Positions 1-11,240 of a stretch of DNA of 64,000 bases are shown piece by piece. The DNA comes from Peromyscus leucopus (lineage: Eukaryota; Chordata; Mammalia; Rodentia; Cricetidae). The notes under the pieces are model-generated. The model was not told the origin of the DNA and did not search any database. It saw only the letters and a list, made by a program, of their open reading frames with translations. The stretch lies in contig NC_051083.1 in the NCBI RefSeq assembly GCF_004664715.2, forward strand, positions 95,987,161-96,051,160, in the 5' to 3' direction. The stretch's first letter is position 1. Each line of letters starts with the position of its first letter. The translations under genes and the position numbers were made by a program.

Positions 1-160
1 ACAAAAGAGTGTAAGATTACAATGGCCACTTCCTGCTCAAAATTACAATGGCCACATCATGCCCAGAAGACAGTATTCTGTATCATGTCACTCCTTCCTT
101 CAGTTCCTATACTTTCCTGCCCTTTCTTCTGTCATGTTCTTTAGATATGGAGGATGGTGA

Positions 161-175
161 GATAGATAGATGGAT

Positions 176-216
<41 letters not shown>
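161..216. repeat. (GATA)n microsatellite
   Basis: About fourteen tandem GATA units with one interruption (gatggatt) near 170. Confidence 0.95.
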
Positions 217-249
217 GGATGAAGGATGGATGTGACATTTAGGGCTGAG

Positions 250-548
250 CTTTTTTTTAGTTTGGTCGTATGTCTCTGTATATTGCATGTGTATGTGGTG
301 TATGCATGTGAGAGTGGGTGTGCACCAGGCTCTCCCACTGGACTAGAACTTTGCTTTTTTTTTTTTCAGTTAAGTTGGCTATGGAGCTCCTGGGGTAAAC
401 CTGTTTGTGTCTCACAGTACTTGGGTTACAGACATAGGCAGCCATGCCAGTTTTTTTTTTTTTTTTTTTATGTGACACCTGGGATCGGGATGCATGTCCT
501 CATGTTTGCACAGTAAATGCTCTCACCAGCTGGGTCATCTCCTCAGCA
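250..548 (-). repeat. Composite B3-like SINE, antisense
   Basis: The right end reads as the reverse complement of a 'gctgg..gatg..ctcag' SINE head with a dropping-like 'ctcatgtttgcacag' segment. The middle contains B1-like text split by two T-runs. The same arrangement recurs at 32875, 49640, 57976 and 58866. I could not assign the family name. Confidence 0.55.
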
Positions 549-609
549 CAGGGCTAACCGTTCCAACATCACTTAATCACTTTGACTGATTATGAGCCTC
601 TGCGGTCAC

Positions 610-612
610 CAT

Positions 613-678
<66 letters not shown>
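610..678. repeat. (CT)n(CA)n compound microsatellite
   Basis: About 12 CT units run directly into about 22 AC units, ending in a G-run at 681-690. Confidence 0.95.
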
Positions 679-680
<2 letters not shown>

Positions 681-719
681 CGGGGGGGGGGTTATATATA
701 AGGGAATAGTGGTACCTTC

Positions 720-1092
720 TCCACTAAAGCATGTGACCTACCCGGCCATTATTGAGAGGGGAGGAGCTTACAGCACCCCACCTCTCCATAAGGATGTATA
801 CACAGTTAATAGTTTCTGAGCTAGGGAGAAGTATTCTTTTCAGTGGTGTAGCTGCTCATGTTCCTGTAATAACCTCATGCTCCTGTATGTGATACTAATT
901 AAACTCATGTGATCACATAAAAAAGGCATGAAAGTAGAAGGGGAATGAATTGGGAAGAGGAAAGGAATTAATGTAAGTGGGAGGGGAACAAGAAAGTCAT
1001 GGGGTGAATATGATTCAAAATGTTTTATATATGTGTATGAACTTGTCCTGATGAAACCCATTATATATAACTGAAATATACTAATAAAAATA
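720..1092 (+). mobile_element. Rodent L1 3' end (Lx-like), sense
   Basis: A purine-rich 3' UTR is followed by the 'ggtgaatatgattcaaaatg ... tatgaa' box and an A-rich tail with AATAAA at 1082. This is the typical end of old rodent L1 copies. A B2 begins directly after the tail. Confidence 0.7.
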
Positions 1093-1436
1093 GGGGCTGG
1101 AGAGATGGATCAATGGTTAAGAATGTTTACTGCGCACATAAAGCTGCTCATAGGCACCTGTAACTCCAGCTCCAGGGCTTCTGATGCCTTCTTCTGGCCT
1201 CCAAGGGCACCCACATTTGCGTTTAAGCACCTTTCCCCAACATACAAAGAATAATTTTCATTTGTTTTGTTTTTCAAGACACAGTTTCTCTGTGTAGTCC
1301 TGGCTGTCCTGAAACTCACTTTGTAGATAAAGCTGGCCTCAAACTCACAGAGGTCTACCTCCTTCTGCCTCCACAGTGCTTGGATTAAAGGCGTGCACCA
1401 CCATCACCCAGCTTTAGAATAAATCTTTAAAACATA
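1093..1436 (+). mobile_element. B2 SINE split by a B1
   Basis: The B2 head (ggggctggagagatgg) with A/B-box region runs 1093-1254. Its A-rich tail (aataaatctttaaaa) resumes at 1416 after the inserted B1. Confidence 0.85.
1255..1415 (-). mobile_element. B1 SINE inserted in B2 tail
   Basis: A reverse B1 (poly-T end, then B1 3' to 5') is bounded by the direct repeat agaataa at 1248-1254 and 1416-1422, taken as the target-site duplication. Confidence 0.8.
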
Positions 1437-1590
1437 ACTAGAAGAGGCTGCTTGGCAGCACACTCGTGATTGCTGTGTGTTACACAGACTATTACATTTT
1501 AGTTTAGGTTATGAACTGCATGTTAATTTTTTTCCCTTTTATTTCCTTTGTAGCTTTGTCTTTTTTTTTTTCTTAATTTCATTGGCAGAT

Positions 1591-1690
1591 GCTCTTTAAG
1601 TAAATTGACTTATTTGGGGTATGTATATATGCATGTACCTGCTCTTTAAATAAATTGACTTATTTGGGGTGTGTGTATGTGCATGTGCAT
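1591..1690. repeat. 50-bp tandem duplication
   Basis: Two 50-base units begin gctcttta(a) at 1591 and 1641. The first 30 bases differ at one position; the last 20 are more diverged. Confidence 0.85.
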
Positions 1691-1831
1691 GTACACGCAT
1701 TGGTGTGTACATGGAGGTCAGAAGACAATTTGTGGGAGGGAGTCAGTGTAGGTCTGGGGGATTAAACCCAGGTCACCAGGCTTGGCTGCAAGTGCCTTTA
1801 CCTCCTGAACCATCTTACCAGTCCATTATAA
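1600..1831 (-). mobile_element. B3 SINE, antisense
   Basis: The reverse of the B3 layout is seen: GT-rich tail, 'ggaggtcagaagacaa', 'ggattaaacccaggtcacc', then the head reading 'ctcctgaaccatctt'. The tail side is duplicated (1591-1690). Confidence 0.7.
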
Positions 1832-1843
1832 CACTTTCTTTGT

Positions 1844-2050
1844 GGGGCTGGAGAGATGGCTCAGAGGTTAAGAGCACTGGCTGTTCTCCCAGAGGTCCTG
1901 AGTTCAGTTCCCAGAAACCACATGGTGGCTCACAGCCATCTATAATGAGATCTGGTGCCCTCTGCTGGCCTGGGGAGATACACGCAGGCAGAACACTGTA
2001 GACATGGTGGATGGATAAATCTTAAAAAAAAAAAAAAGAAGAAAAAAACC
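1844..2050 (+). mobile_element. B2 SINE with target-site duplication
   Basis: A full-length B2 with A-rich tail is flanked by perfect 12-bp repeats cactttctttgt at 1832-1843 and 2051-2062. Removing it restores an ancient L1 sequence. Confidence 0.95.
1953..1970 (-). promoter_or_regulatory. CTCF-like motif created inside a B2
   Basis: On the minus strand this reads GGCCAGCAGAGGGCACCA, a full match to the CTCF core. The usual B2 has a mismatch here (AGAAG instead of AGCAG). Binding is inferred only. Confidence 0.5.
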
Positions 2051-2620
2051 CACTTTCTTTGTAATTGCTTTTGTTGAGATAAAATTTACACAGCAAAATC
2101 TACCCACCAATCTATACAGTTCACTGCTTTTTAGTATATTCACGTTTGTACAGCCAAAACACAATAAATCTTAGAACATTTGGATCAGCCCCAAAGAAAC
2201 CTATTTCCTTTAGCTAGTGTTTTCGTAGTGCTCTAGAATCTCTCCCAAGCATAAGCAACAACCGGTCTGTTTGCTCCCTCTGCAGGTCTGCCTGTTCTGT
2301 GCACAGATGGGGGCATGTAGTACTTGCCCTTTGGTTCTGTCTCACTCAGCGTGCAGTTCTTAAGGTTTCTCCTTTATTACTTATTAACAACATTCAATTA
2401 TGTGGATACACTGCTCTAGTGTATGAATATACCATGCCCTTTCATTCACCAGGTGGCGGGCATTTTAATAACTTTTACTAGGCTATTGTAAAAAATTTAG
2501 CTGTGACCTTTTTGGGATAGACATGTTTTTGGCTCTCTTAGATATGTTCCTAGCAGTGTATATTATATTAGGTACGAATGCAATCTTACTTATTTACACG
2601 TAGATCCTATACATTTGATT
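2051..2620 (-). mobile_element. Ancient L1 (L1M) fragment, antisense
   Basis: The text resembles the antisense of old mammalian L1 3' sequence ('ttttagtatattcacg', 'gtatgaatataccatg', 'tagacatgttttt'). It is diverged and lacks coding capacity. Confidence 0.6.
2446..2459 (+). promoter_or_regulatory. CTCF-like motif in L1M
   Basis: TCACCAGGTGGCGG matches the CTCF core except at the first base. It lies in an old L1 fragment. Confidence 0.3.
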
Positions 2621-2933
2621 AGCCACCCTCTACTTAGATGCTTGTTTTGACAAATAGTTTTATTCTGTATTGTTTTAGGTTTCTTTCCTTTTTTTTAGCC
2701 TTTCTTTTAAAAAAGCATGGCATTGTTTTATATAATCAATGTTCATTTAACTCACACACATATTTACCCCCTTTTTTAACTCATTACTATGATTTAGAGA
2801 GCTTCCTTCCATGAATCAAGGCTTCATATACTGAAACTTAATCCTTGTTGTGATATATTGGGAAAGTGGAAATTTTATTTGGCTGTGAGTTATTGGTGTA
2901 GAATCCTTGGAAAATGATAAGAAACTCAGTATG

Positions 2934-3122
2934 TTTTTAAAAAATATTTATTAATTTATTATGTATACACTGTTCTGCCTGCATGTATACCTGCACGCCA
3001 GAAGAGGGCACCAGATCTCATTACAGATGGTTGTGAGCCACCATGTGGTTGCTGGGAAGTGAACTTAGGACCTCTACAAGGGCAGCCAGTGCTCTTAACC
3101 TCTGAGTCATCTCTCCAGCCCC
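2934..3122 (-). mobile_element. B2 SINE, antisense
   Basis: The T-rich tail complement and 'cagaagagggcaccagatct' are followed by 'ctctgagtcatctctccagc', a nearly complete reversed B2. Confidence 0.9.
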
Positions 3123-3176
3123 GTTACTCATAATTTTGATGGCTTTATAAGAAGAACAAGTACTAGAACGCCGCGG

Positions 3177-3196
3177 CCCCCCCCCCCCCCCCCCCC
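3177..3196. repeat. (C)20 homopolymer
   Basis: Twenty consecutive C follow gccgcgg. Length is likely unstable and prone to sequencing error. Confidence 0.95.
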
Positions 3197-3490
3197 GTCC
3201 CATGTCCCATCCCTACTCTGATGTCTTGCCAGACAAATCTAGATAAGGTACCCAACTAAATCTTATACCCCAGAACTATTAGCAAAGTTTACTCTTTTTT
3301 TTTTTTATATCAAGTAGCCCACCACTGATAATTTCGTTAGTCATGAAAAACTAATACAGCTGGCATTTCTTAATGCATCCCAGACCTTCTTTCTGGAATT
3401 ACTTTATGATTTCTTAAAGTATATCTTTTAGAATTTTCTTTGGTGATGGTCTGCTGATGGTAAATCTTGGCTGTTTTTTTAATGTTTCAT

Positions 3491-3522
3491 AAAATATATA
3501 TATGTATAATATATATTTATAT

Positions 3523-3559
<37 letters not shown>
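3491..3559. repeat. (TA)n-rich tract
   Basis: Nearly pure TA dinucleotides with a few interruptions. Confidence 0.95.
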
Positions 3560-3689
3560 CTTCATTCTTGGAAGCCTTTTTCATTGCTTTGTATTTTCTA
3601 GGCTCATATTTCCCATGTATAATGAAGTTATAATTTCCCTATATTGTATCTTTTACACTTTGTGCTTTGAAAAGTCAGTGATTAATGTT

Positions 3690-4420
3690 ACCTTTCAGTA
3701 AAACAATCTTTTCTTTTTGTCCAGTTTTAAGAAATTCTCTCTGTTGGATGTTCTGCAGTTTTGCTATGGGATGCTTTGATATTAATTTTTCTTTATTCTG
3801 TTAGGCTCTCTCTTTTCTGTTTTTCCTTCCTCCCTTCCTCCTTTTCTCCCTTCTTCACCCGGTCCCATGAAACTCAGGATGTGGCACACACCAGACCACC
3901 ATACTATACTCATGGCTCCTCTGAGCTGTTTACGTCTGTTTGTGCATGTCTTTTATAAGGTTCCTAGACAGTCTAGGCTGTAATACCTTCTTCACATGCT
4001 GCCTTTCTCTCCTTCTGGAACAATATTGTGAAGGACATTGTTCGTCCTTGTCTTCCCAGCCCCTAGTCTTCTCTCATGTTTGTCGCCTTTATGTCTTCCT
4101 AGACTGCATTTGTGACCATGCTTCCAGTTCTGTAGTCCACTTCCTAGCTCTTTATGGGTCCCCAATTAGCCGATTGAGTTTTTATGCCAGTTACTGTATA
4201 TTTAATTGTTAAGACATTGAACTGTGTGTAGTCTATCAAGTGAGACCTTGAAGTGATCCTTGGCTTGTTTCCTTGTGTCTTTACATAACATTGTTGTTTT
4301 ACTGTGAGTTTGTTCTTTTCCTTAGGATCTTCATTTGTGGGCATTTCCTAAGTGTCAAGTTTCTCTAGAGAGGACTTGTTTTTGTTCTTGCTAGTCACAT
4401 GAGGGCTACTAGTTTGGAGC
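3690..4420 (-). mobile_element. Ancient L1 (L1M) fragment, antisense
   Basis: Phrases such as 'ctttctctccttctggaac' and 'gattgagtttttatgccagt' resemble the antisense of the L1M late ORF2/3' region. Divergence is high and the ends are approximate. Confidence 0.45.
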
Positions 4421-4840
4421 CATGCCATATGAAACTCTCACGCTACTGTCTTTGAATTACCCAAGCAGTGTGGATTCAGATGGCGAGGCCCTATGGTTTG
4501 AAGGTGTTAGTGGGGAAGCTTCATTCACTCCTACTGACCTAACTCAGCATTAAATTCCGAGACCACGCTCACACTGTAAGTGAAGAGATTATCTGTGTTT
4601 TTCATGTCCCTCTATGTCGGAGTGTAGCTCTTTGGGGGGTGGGGTGGGATCTCACTTCTCTTGGACTCTGCAAACATTTGTTCATTCCCTATGTCTCATT
4701 AACCTATAAACAACTGAGCCCACATTCCGTTGGCTTAACTAGAAAACTGGATTACATAATGGATCCCACTTATTTCACTGGGGTCCTATTTTCACTTGGT
4801 GAAAATGGCCAGAAAACTCCTTTTGTTTCAGATTTTTCTT

Positions 4841-4922
4841 TTGGGTGGTACTGTGGACCCATCTCCTGGCCTCATGCCTGCTAGACAAGCGCTCTGCCAT
4901 TAGGCTGTACCTACATCCACCA
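4841..4922 (-). mobile_element. ID-type (tRNA-derived) SINE, antisense
   Basis: 'ctcatgcctgctagacaagc' followed by 'gctctgccattaggctgtac' is the reverse of the ID head; diverged. Confidence 0.55.
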
Positions 4923-5594
4923 GGAGTTCCAAGTGTTTAGAAAAACAATTCAAACTCTATTTTATGCAAGACTTTTTCAGTGAAAGATCTCTTTAAAAAC
5001 TAATATTTGATTGATCGGAAATGAGTGTGTTGGTCTTGTTTTCCAACCCCTTTCAATCTTTTTTTTAATTTTTTTATACCCATGTCCTTTTCCTCAGCGG
5101 CAGTTAGGAGGACAGGCTATCTATAGGTTGTCCTTGTTCTGAAATAGCTTTACATCAGTCGACACATCTGTGTCCAGTATTGCCACTGATATCTGTGCGA
5201 TAGCAGAAAGTCCATTTAGCCTGTTATGCAGCTAATAAAACACTAATATCAGTGACCTGAGTCCTTGAAACAATGACTTAAGGAAAATTTCTACATCCTA
5301 GAAATCAGCTTTTGGGGTGAGGGGAGCATAAGGTTTTAAAGTTCATGAAAACAAGAGACCATTTGTATTTTACTGATAGTGGTTGTCATCAAGTAGATAC
5401 TGATACTTGCTAAATGAATATGTTGGGGTCTGGGAGGCATGATCAACTCCCATGTAACTAGATGATTCCCCATCTTAGTTCTTCACATGGGGAGGGAAAG
5501 AATAAACAGCAGATGTCAAACCATCATGTCTTTTGTAAATCAAGTTTAAATGTATTCCTTTGTACCCAAAGAAGGCTTCATTGAGGTAGTATAG

Positions 5595-5830
5595 GTCAAT
5601 GCTTAAAGAATACCAAATCCCAGACTCAAATTGTCTAGTTTACTTACTGTTTCTATGAGTAAACTTGGACCAGTTACCCAATTAACCTCTCCTTTCAATT
5701 TCCATTTGTATATAAAAGGGAAATTTTTAAACCTATCTGAGGGACTGGTCTTAAGAATTAGTTCATATACAGAAGGTTCTCCAGCCAGTGCATGGCAGAG
5801 TAATGCTATGTAGGGCAGTTATTAATTGTC
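5595..5830 (+). mobile_element. MIR SINE
   Basis: A MIR-like core is seen: 'ggaccagttacccaattaac' and 'tttccatttgtatataaaag', in order but diverged. Confidence 0.5.
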
Positions 5831-7261
5831 GTTTCTGTAATTTTGACTTTTTTTGCTGTTTTGAGCACGAGTCGCATCACTATTCTGATGGGTACATTTT
5901 CCTAGCAGCTGCCTTCCGTTCCTTTGTGATAATTCTCTAGAGTTTCCACATTTACCATTCAGAGATTAGGAGCTTTTATTTCTCCGAGTGTACATTGAAC
6001 ACTTCTACACCCAAGTATCCTTAGGGAGGTTTATGAAAATAAAAATTGCTGGGTTTTATCCAAAGAAGATTATCTTGGTGCCAATCTGACATACATAAAA
6101 ATTATACACATCCTGTGTTGGATGAGAAAGCATCTACTGGGAGTGTAAATTTTACAACCATCAGTATAGATGGAAAATCTGGGAACAGCCCTGAAACCTT
6201 GGAGGAGATAGAGAACGGGAGAAAGAAGTACTAGAGAAGCAGAAAGAGAATTGAACAGATTCTGATCATGGCAGGATATAGTCAAGTTCCTTCACCTCTT
6301 GTGGCCTCAAGGGCCTATGTGACATTTGCCGTTCATTGGTGTAGAAAGTGGTGGACTGGCTGAAGCTTATAGCAGGCTGATAGAGTGAGTTAAGAGAGAT
6401 GTTGACGGTAGCCTCACAACTTCAGGCCTGCCTAAAAAAAAGTCCTCCCCACCCCCAGAAATGTGTCCCTCAGAGAGTTGAAGATTAACTAGATTCCTCA
6501 CTTGGCAGCTGAGGGGTAGAGGGCAGGTTGAGTGCCCTTGAGCTGTTAGGACAAGACTGGGAGCCTTTGATTTAGTGCTAGGAGACTGACCTTATCTCAA
6601 ACCACTTGATGTTGAAGTCCTTTGAAGTCACTAAAATATGGAAGGTGGGGGAGGGTATCATGGATGGCCTGGGTTAATGAGGAACTGGCAGTTGACTTTA
6701 TATGGATCGAATGGGTCTGCAACCTGAGGCAGGGTGGAATGATATTTGGGCTGGTGAGTGGTGGGAAAGGCCCTCATTGAGCCCCTGGCCACTCTACCCA
6801 AGCATGAGGTTCAGCCTTAAGCAGGTCAGTCTGGATGTGTCGTTCGGCCTCTACAAAACAGCCTGATTGACCTTTGCCTTGCCCTTACCTTTGCCCTCAG
6901 TTCCTCTGGCGGCCTTTTAAACTGTCTCTGTGTTTTTAGCTTTTTCCTGAAAAAGAGAGAGAAACAAATACTGACTTTCTCTCCTTGAGTGAGAAAACAA
7001 ACAATGAGTTCATTGCTGAATTTCAAGACCTAAAGTATCTTCTTGTGGACTCAAAAGGTTGTTTTCTAGATTGCATCACATTTGACCAGTTTGGAAAAGT
7101 TTGAAGAAGTGGTAAGCATGGAGTTGGTGAGTTTCACAACCACTGTGTCCACTTCTGTGGGTAGTGTCTATATCATAGTAGCCAGGTAGGACAGGGCCCT
7201 TGAGTCTCACCGGTGACCCACTCTATTCTGTCAGTAGAGCAGCATAAGAAATGGAAGAGAC

Positions 7262-7430
7262 CACAGTGGTGGAGATCATGGGCTCTGAAGTCAGATGCCT
7301 TGAGTTAAAGTCCCAACTCAGTCAGTTAACAAGCCTTGAACCTATCTATGCACAAGCTAGTTAGCTGAACATTTATCTATTCCTCTTTCTTTCAAATAGA
7401 TATTGGCGCACACAGTTGGGGAAATACATT
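7262..7430 (+). mobile_element. MIR SINE
   Basis: 'catgggctctgaagtcagat' then 'cccaactcagtcagttaac' matches the 5' half of MIR. Confidence 0.7.
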
Positions 7431-7665
7431 TACAATTGTGGATTTGTAGACTCTTCACCACTCATCCACGCAGGTTCTCTTTTAATTTTGCTCTTGCATG
7501 TATTTGTTTACAGACAATGTAATTCCTGCAAGCCTAGCATAAGAACTAACTAACCCATGTGCTATCCTTCCAATCCTCCTGCCTCTGTCCTTAACTGCCC
7601 CCAAAAGAAAACTGCCAGCCTGAGTTAGAGTTATTATTCCTTTGCTTGTTTTAAAAACTAGTTTA

Positions 7666-7860
7666 GCCGGGCGGTGGTGGCGCACGCCTTTAATCCCAGC
7701 ACTTGGGAGGCAGAGGCAGGCCTGTCTTTGTGAGTTCAAGGCCAGCCTGGTCTCCAAAGTGAGTTCCAGGAAAGGCACAAAGCTACACAGAGAAACCCTT
7801 TCTTGAAAAAACAAAACAAAACAAACAAACAAACAAACAAAAAACGACAAAAAATAAAAG
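7666..7860 (+). mobile_element. B1 SINE, young cricetid-type
   Basis: A near-full-length B1 starts gccgggcggtggtgg and contains 'gcacaaagctacacagagaa', with a long CAAA-rich tail. The flanking direct repeat actagttta lies at 7657-7665 and 7861-7869. Confidence 0.95.
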
Positions 7861-7879
7861 ACTAGTTTAATTGGAAATA

Positions 7880-8332
7880 TTTTTTAGAAGTCGGAAGTAG
7901 TGGCCATACATAGCAGAAACCTTATTTGCTGGACATGACAGGGCTGTTGCACATGTGAACACATGGTCACTGTGACTGCATGCACAATGCCTGCGCAAGA
8001 GCAAGCAGCCCCAACCCCAGCATGGATGTAAGAAGGCCTCAGGGAGCCCCACCCAATAGCTGAGAAAGGATTTGCAGTTGATGGCTGCTAAGGGAGGGAA
8101 AGTATGTTTTCTTCAGGGATGTGGCTCCAGAAGGTTGCTGGTGCTCCAGTAGATGATCCTGCATCCGTGCACATCCAGACAGTGTACTCAGTGGGTTTCA
8201 AAAAAGAGAGCACATGAAATTGCGAGAGAAAAGGGGCGTAGAGGAAAAATTGGAGTGTAGGGAATAGGGAGTGGATTTAATCAATACATACCATATGCAT
8301 GTGCAAAATTCTCAAAAAATAGTTTTATCTCT
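7880..8332 (+). mobile_element. Rodent L1 3' UTR fragment, sense
   Basis: The order is as in rodent L1 3' UTRs: 'cccacccaatagctgagaaa', 'ttcttcagggatgtggctcc', then 'aaaattctcaaaaaatag'. Confidence 0.65.
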
Positions 8333-8841
8333 CAGATGTACAGATATGTCTATAAACATGAGTATGTAGTCAGGTTTTTAAATAAGATGTTACTTAGTTT
8401 TAGGTGTTTACTGGCCTTTATGGAGATGATATCATGTGTATCGTTTTCTAGGACTTCCTTGTTCTATACAACAGTATGTTAACATGACTCATTGCTACTA
8501 TGGAGTGCCTGTAACTACAGTAATACTTTTCAATGTGACGTTCCATCACATTAAGTGGACCAGTGTCCTTCTCTGTTCTACCTGGGCTAGCCATTTGGTT
8601 TCTAGTAGCTGACTGTTACAAAAAAGGTGCACTCACTCTGTGCCTCAAGTTGTTCGTGGTGGAGAGAGCGGCACTAGCTGTGGCAGCAGGAGCACGGGGC
8701 AGCTGTCACCTTGCCTCCAGTCAGGAAGCACAGGGCAGTGCGTGTTGTTCTCGGCTCGCTTTCCGTTTTGCCTTTTCGTTCAGACTAGACTAGCAGCCCA
8801 CGTGATAGCATCACCACTCAGAGTGGCTCTTCCCTCTTCAG

Positions 8842-8842
<1 letters not shown>

Positions 8843-8892
<50 letters not shown>
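8843..8892. repeat. (CA)n microsatellite
   Basis: About 25 uninterrupted CA units. Confidence 0.97.
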
Positions 8893-8893
<1 letters not shown>

Positions 8894-8900
8894 CCTAGAG

Positions 8901-9093
8901 CAGCAGTTCTCAACCTGTGGGTCAGACCATCGGAAAACACGTATTTCTGGTGATCTTGGGAACTGAGACACCGCTCAGTAGCAAAATCACAGTTACGAAG
9001 TAGCAGCAAAAATGATTTTATGGTTGAAGGGTCACCACAACATGAGGAACTTTTATTAAAGGGTCGCAGCTTTAGGAAGGCTGGGAAGCACTG
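8901..9093 (+). mobile_element. URR1-like hAT MITE
   Basis: The ends are imperfect inverted repeats: cagcagttctcaacc at the left and aggctgggaagcactg at the right. The body contains 'ttttatggttgaagggtcac'. The flanking 8-mers gcctagag and ccctggag match at 6 of 8, as for an old hAT target duplication. Confidence 0.8.
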
Positions 9094-9149
9094 CCCTGGA
9101 GATATGCTTTTTAGGTTGTTCTACGTCTAGTCAGGCTGAAGACGGAGAT

Positions 9150-9512
9150 TAGCCACCACAGTTGGCCAGGGATTTGCTAGGACTTCTGTAATAAGGACCA
9201 TCTTACACACTGGGTGTGTAGATATTCCTCACAGGTCTAAGATCAAGGGATCAGCTGGATGCTTTTCATACTGGGTTCTCTCTTTCATTTACTGACGGCC
9301 TTCCATGTTTTTCTCTGTATCCTAATCTTTTCCTCTCTAGAGGATGTTGGTGGTTCATTATTGAATTAGGGCCTAATGATAATTAGAGCCCACCTGTATG
9401 ATCTTTTTAAAGGCTCTGTCTCTAGGTACAGTCACGTAATCATGTACGGGGGGGTTATGATTTTAATACTTGACATTTGGAGAGGTGGTTCAATCCATTA
9501 GCGTTTGGAAGT
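9150..9512 (+). mobile_element. Ancient mammalian dispersed repeat, family not assigned
   Basis: The text 'tgtatcctaatcttttcctc ... attgaattagggcctaatga ... ctctaggtacagtcac' belongs to a widespread mammalian repeat that I recall but cannot name. A related copy lies at 31838-32160. Confidence 0.45.
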
Positions 9513-10551
9513 ATTAGTCATTAAGATCATTACTGTTCATGCTCTTCATCATTAAAACTCAGGAGACAACAGATTTTGTGTCCCTAGGAACACTCCGTCG
9601 TAGTTGCTGTTGTTACTGCTGTGATTCTTGTCATGCTCACTCAGCATCGTTGTGCCATCAGAGCTTCTTCGTGCGTCACATTCCTTTCCGATGTGACTTC
9701 AGGTACCAGCAACAGTTACTCGGCGTGGTAGCTGCTCATTTCCCACGAGGACAGATAACAGCTCCAAAGTCAGTTAGAGGTGGACGGCCAGGAACTAAGA
9801 GAGTTCATTTTCAGCTTGGTTAAAATAAAGAGCTAAGTGAATCCTTGCAGAATAGCTCAGGGTGAAAAGAGCTGGAACCGCCGCTCCACCCAGTTCTGTG
9901 GGCCTGTCCAAACAAAGTAGGCAGGTCTGGGCAGCGGTGTCTTTTACACCGGGAAATGTGCTCGCCCCAGGAAATTGCTGTGTCACCAGAGCAAGTAGCA
10001 TCTTTCATAAGCTCAAAATATCTCCTTTGACACTAGGGAGCTTACCCGCCGGTTGGCAAGCCTAACTGTGGTCCTGTGTGCTGGGACTCAGAGAACAAAG
10101 GAAGTCGGCGGCAGCATGGTGCTGGAGGAAAGAGCCGGGCTCTGCCCTGACTCGCTCACTCCACCTTCCTCTCATGTCAGGAGAGGGAATGAGGTGGATC
10201 ATAATGTGCTTGCTTGGGCTCTAGGCATGTGACCTCAAAAGATGCTTAATGAGAGTCATCAGGACAGATACAATGATACCACGGGATCTTGGGGGGCTGC
10301 CCTTTACTTTTTTTTTTTTTCTCGTGTGCTGAGTATCAACTCTTAAGGCTTTGAGTGCTCTTAGCAAATCCTCTAATACTGAAGTTCATTTCTGGGTCTA
10401 AAAGTTATTTTTTAGACATGTTCAGATACTCTGAGGCAAAGAACTATAGAAGTTATGAGAAAATTTGAACTCTAATCATCATTAGTGGCTTAATGCATCT
10501 TCTTGGCTAAAGAGTCTTATGACACACATATATAAAGAATATAATATTTAA

Positions 10552-10857
10552 GCTAAGTGTGGTGGCATATGCCTTTAATCCTGTGGTTCTCAACCTTCCT
10601 AATGCTGTGACCCATTAATACAGTTCCTCGTATTGTGATGATCCCCAACCATAAAATTATTTCATTGCTACTTCATAACTGTAATTTTGCTACTGTTATG
10701 AGTTGTAATGTAAATATCTGATATCCAACCTGAAAAGGTCATGACCCACAGGTTGAGAACCACTGCTGCTTTAATCCCAACACTCGGGATGTAGAGGCAA
10801 TTGAATCTTTGGAAGTTCAAAGCCAGCCTGGTCTACACAACAAGTTCCATGAGAAAC
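10552..10857 (+). mobile_element. B1 SINE split by a URR1 insertion
   Basis: The B1 5' part is 10552-10580 and resumes at 10769 ('ctttaatcccaacactcggg'), ending around 10857. The copy is diverged and truncated at the 3' end. Confidence 0.85.
10581..10768 (-). mobile_element. URR1-like hAT MITE nested in B1
   Basis: The left end is ctgtggttctcaacct and the right end aggttgagaaccactg plus ctg. An exact 8-bp duplication ctttaatc flanks it at 10573-10580 and 10769-10776. The internal order is the reverse of the copy at 8901. Confidence 0.9.
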
Positions 10858-10889
10858 TAGTACTGAATGTGAGCTTAGCCAGTCTCAGT

Positions 10890-11100
10890 TTGACGAATAT
10901 TGTAGATTTTCTCTTATATGTGGTTGTTGCATTTTGTATAATAACTAAAAGTGTAAGACACAGAAAAGTAGAAGAAAAATTATCTAGGAGAAAAAGGGGG
11001 ACAAATGGGAAGGGAAGAAGGAGAAAGGGGTTGGGGGAAGGATATGCTCTAGACGAAATATGTACCTGCACAAAAATTAAAAATAACTGCAAAATAAAAG
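10890..11100 (+). mobile_element. Rodent L1 3' end, sense
   Basis: 'cttatatgtggttgttgcat' is followed by 'gtgtaagacacagaaaagta' and a G/A-rich run, ending in AAAATAAAAG. This matches an old rodent L1 3' UTR. Confidence 0.6.
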
Positions 11101-11240
11101 CATGTCCTATACCCTATTCTTCCCTTTTCTGCTAACAGTCACTGCATTCATGTGGTGTTTGCTTTTTCACGTCTGACTTACTTCGTTTAGCATCATGTTC
11201 TAGATTCAGTCACGTTGTTTCAAATGACAGGCCTTCATTA

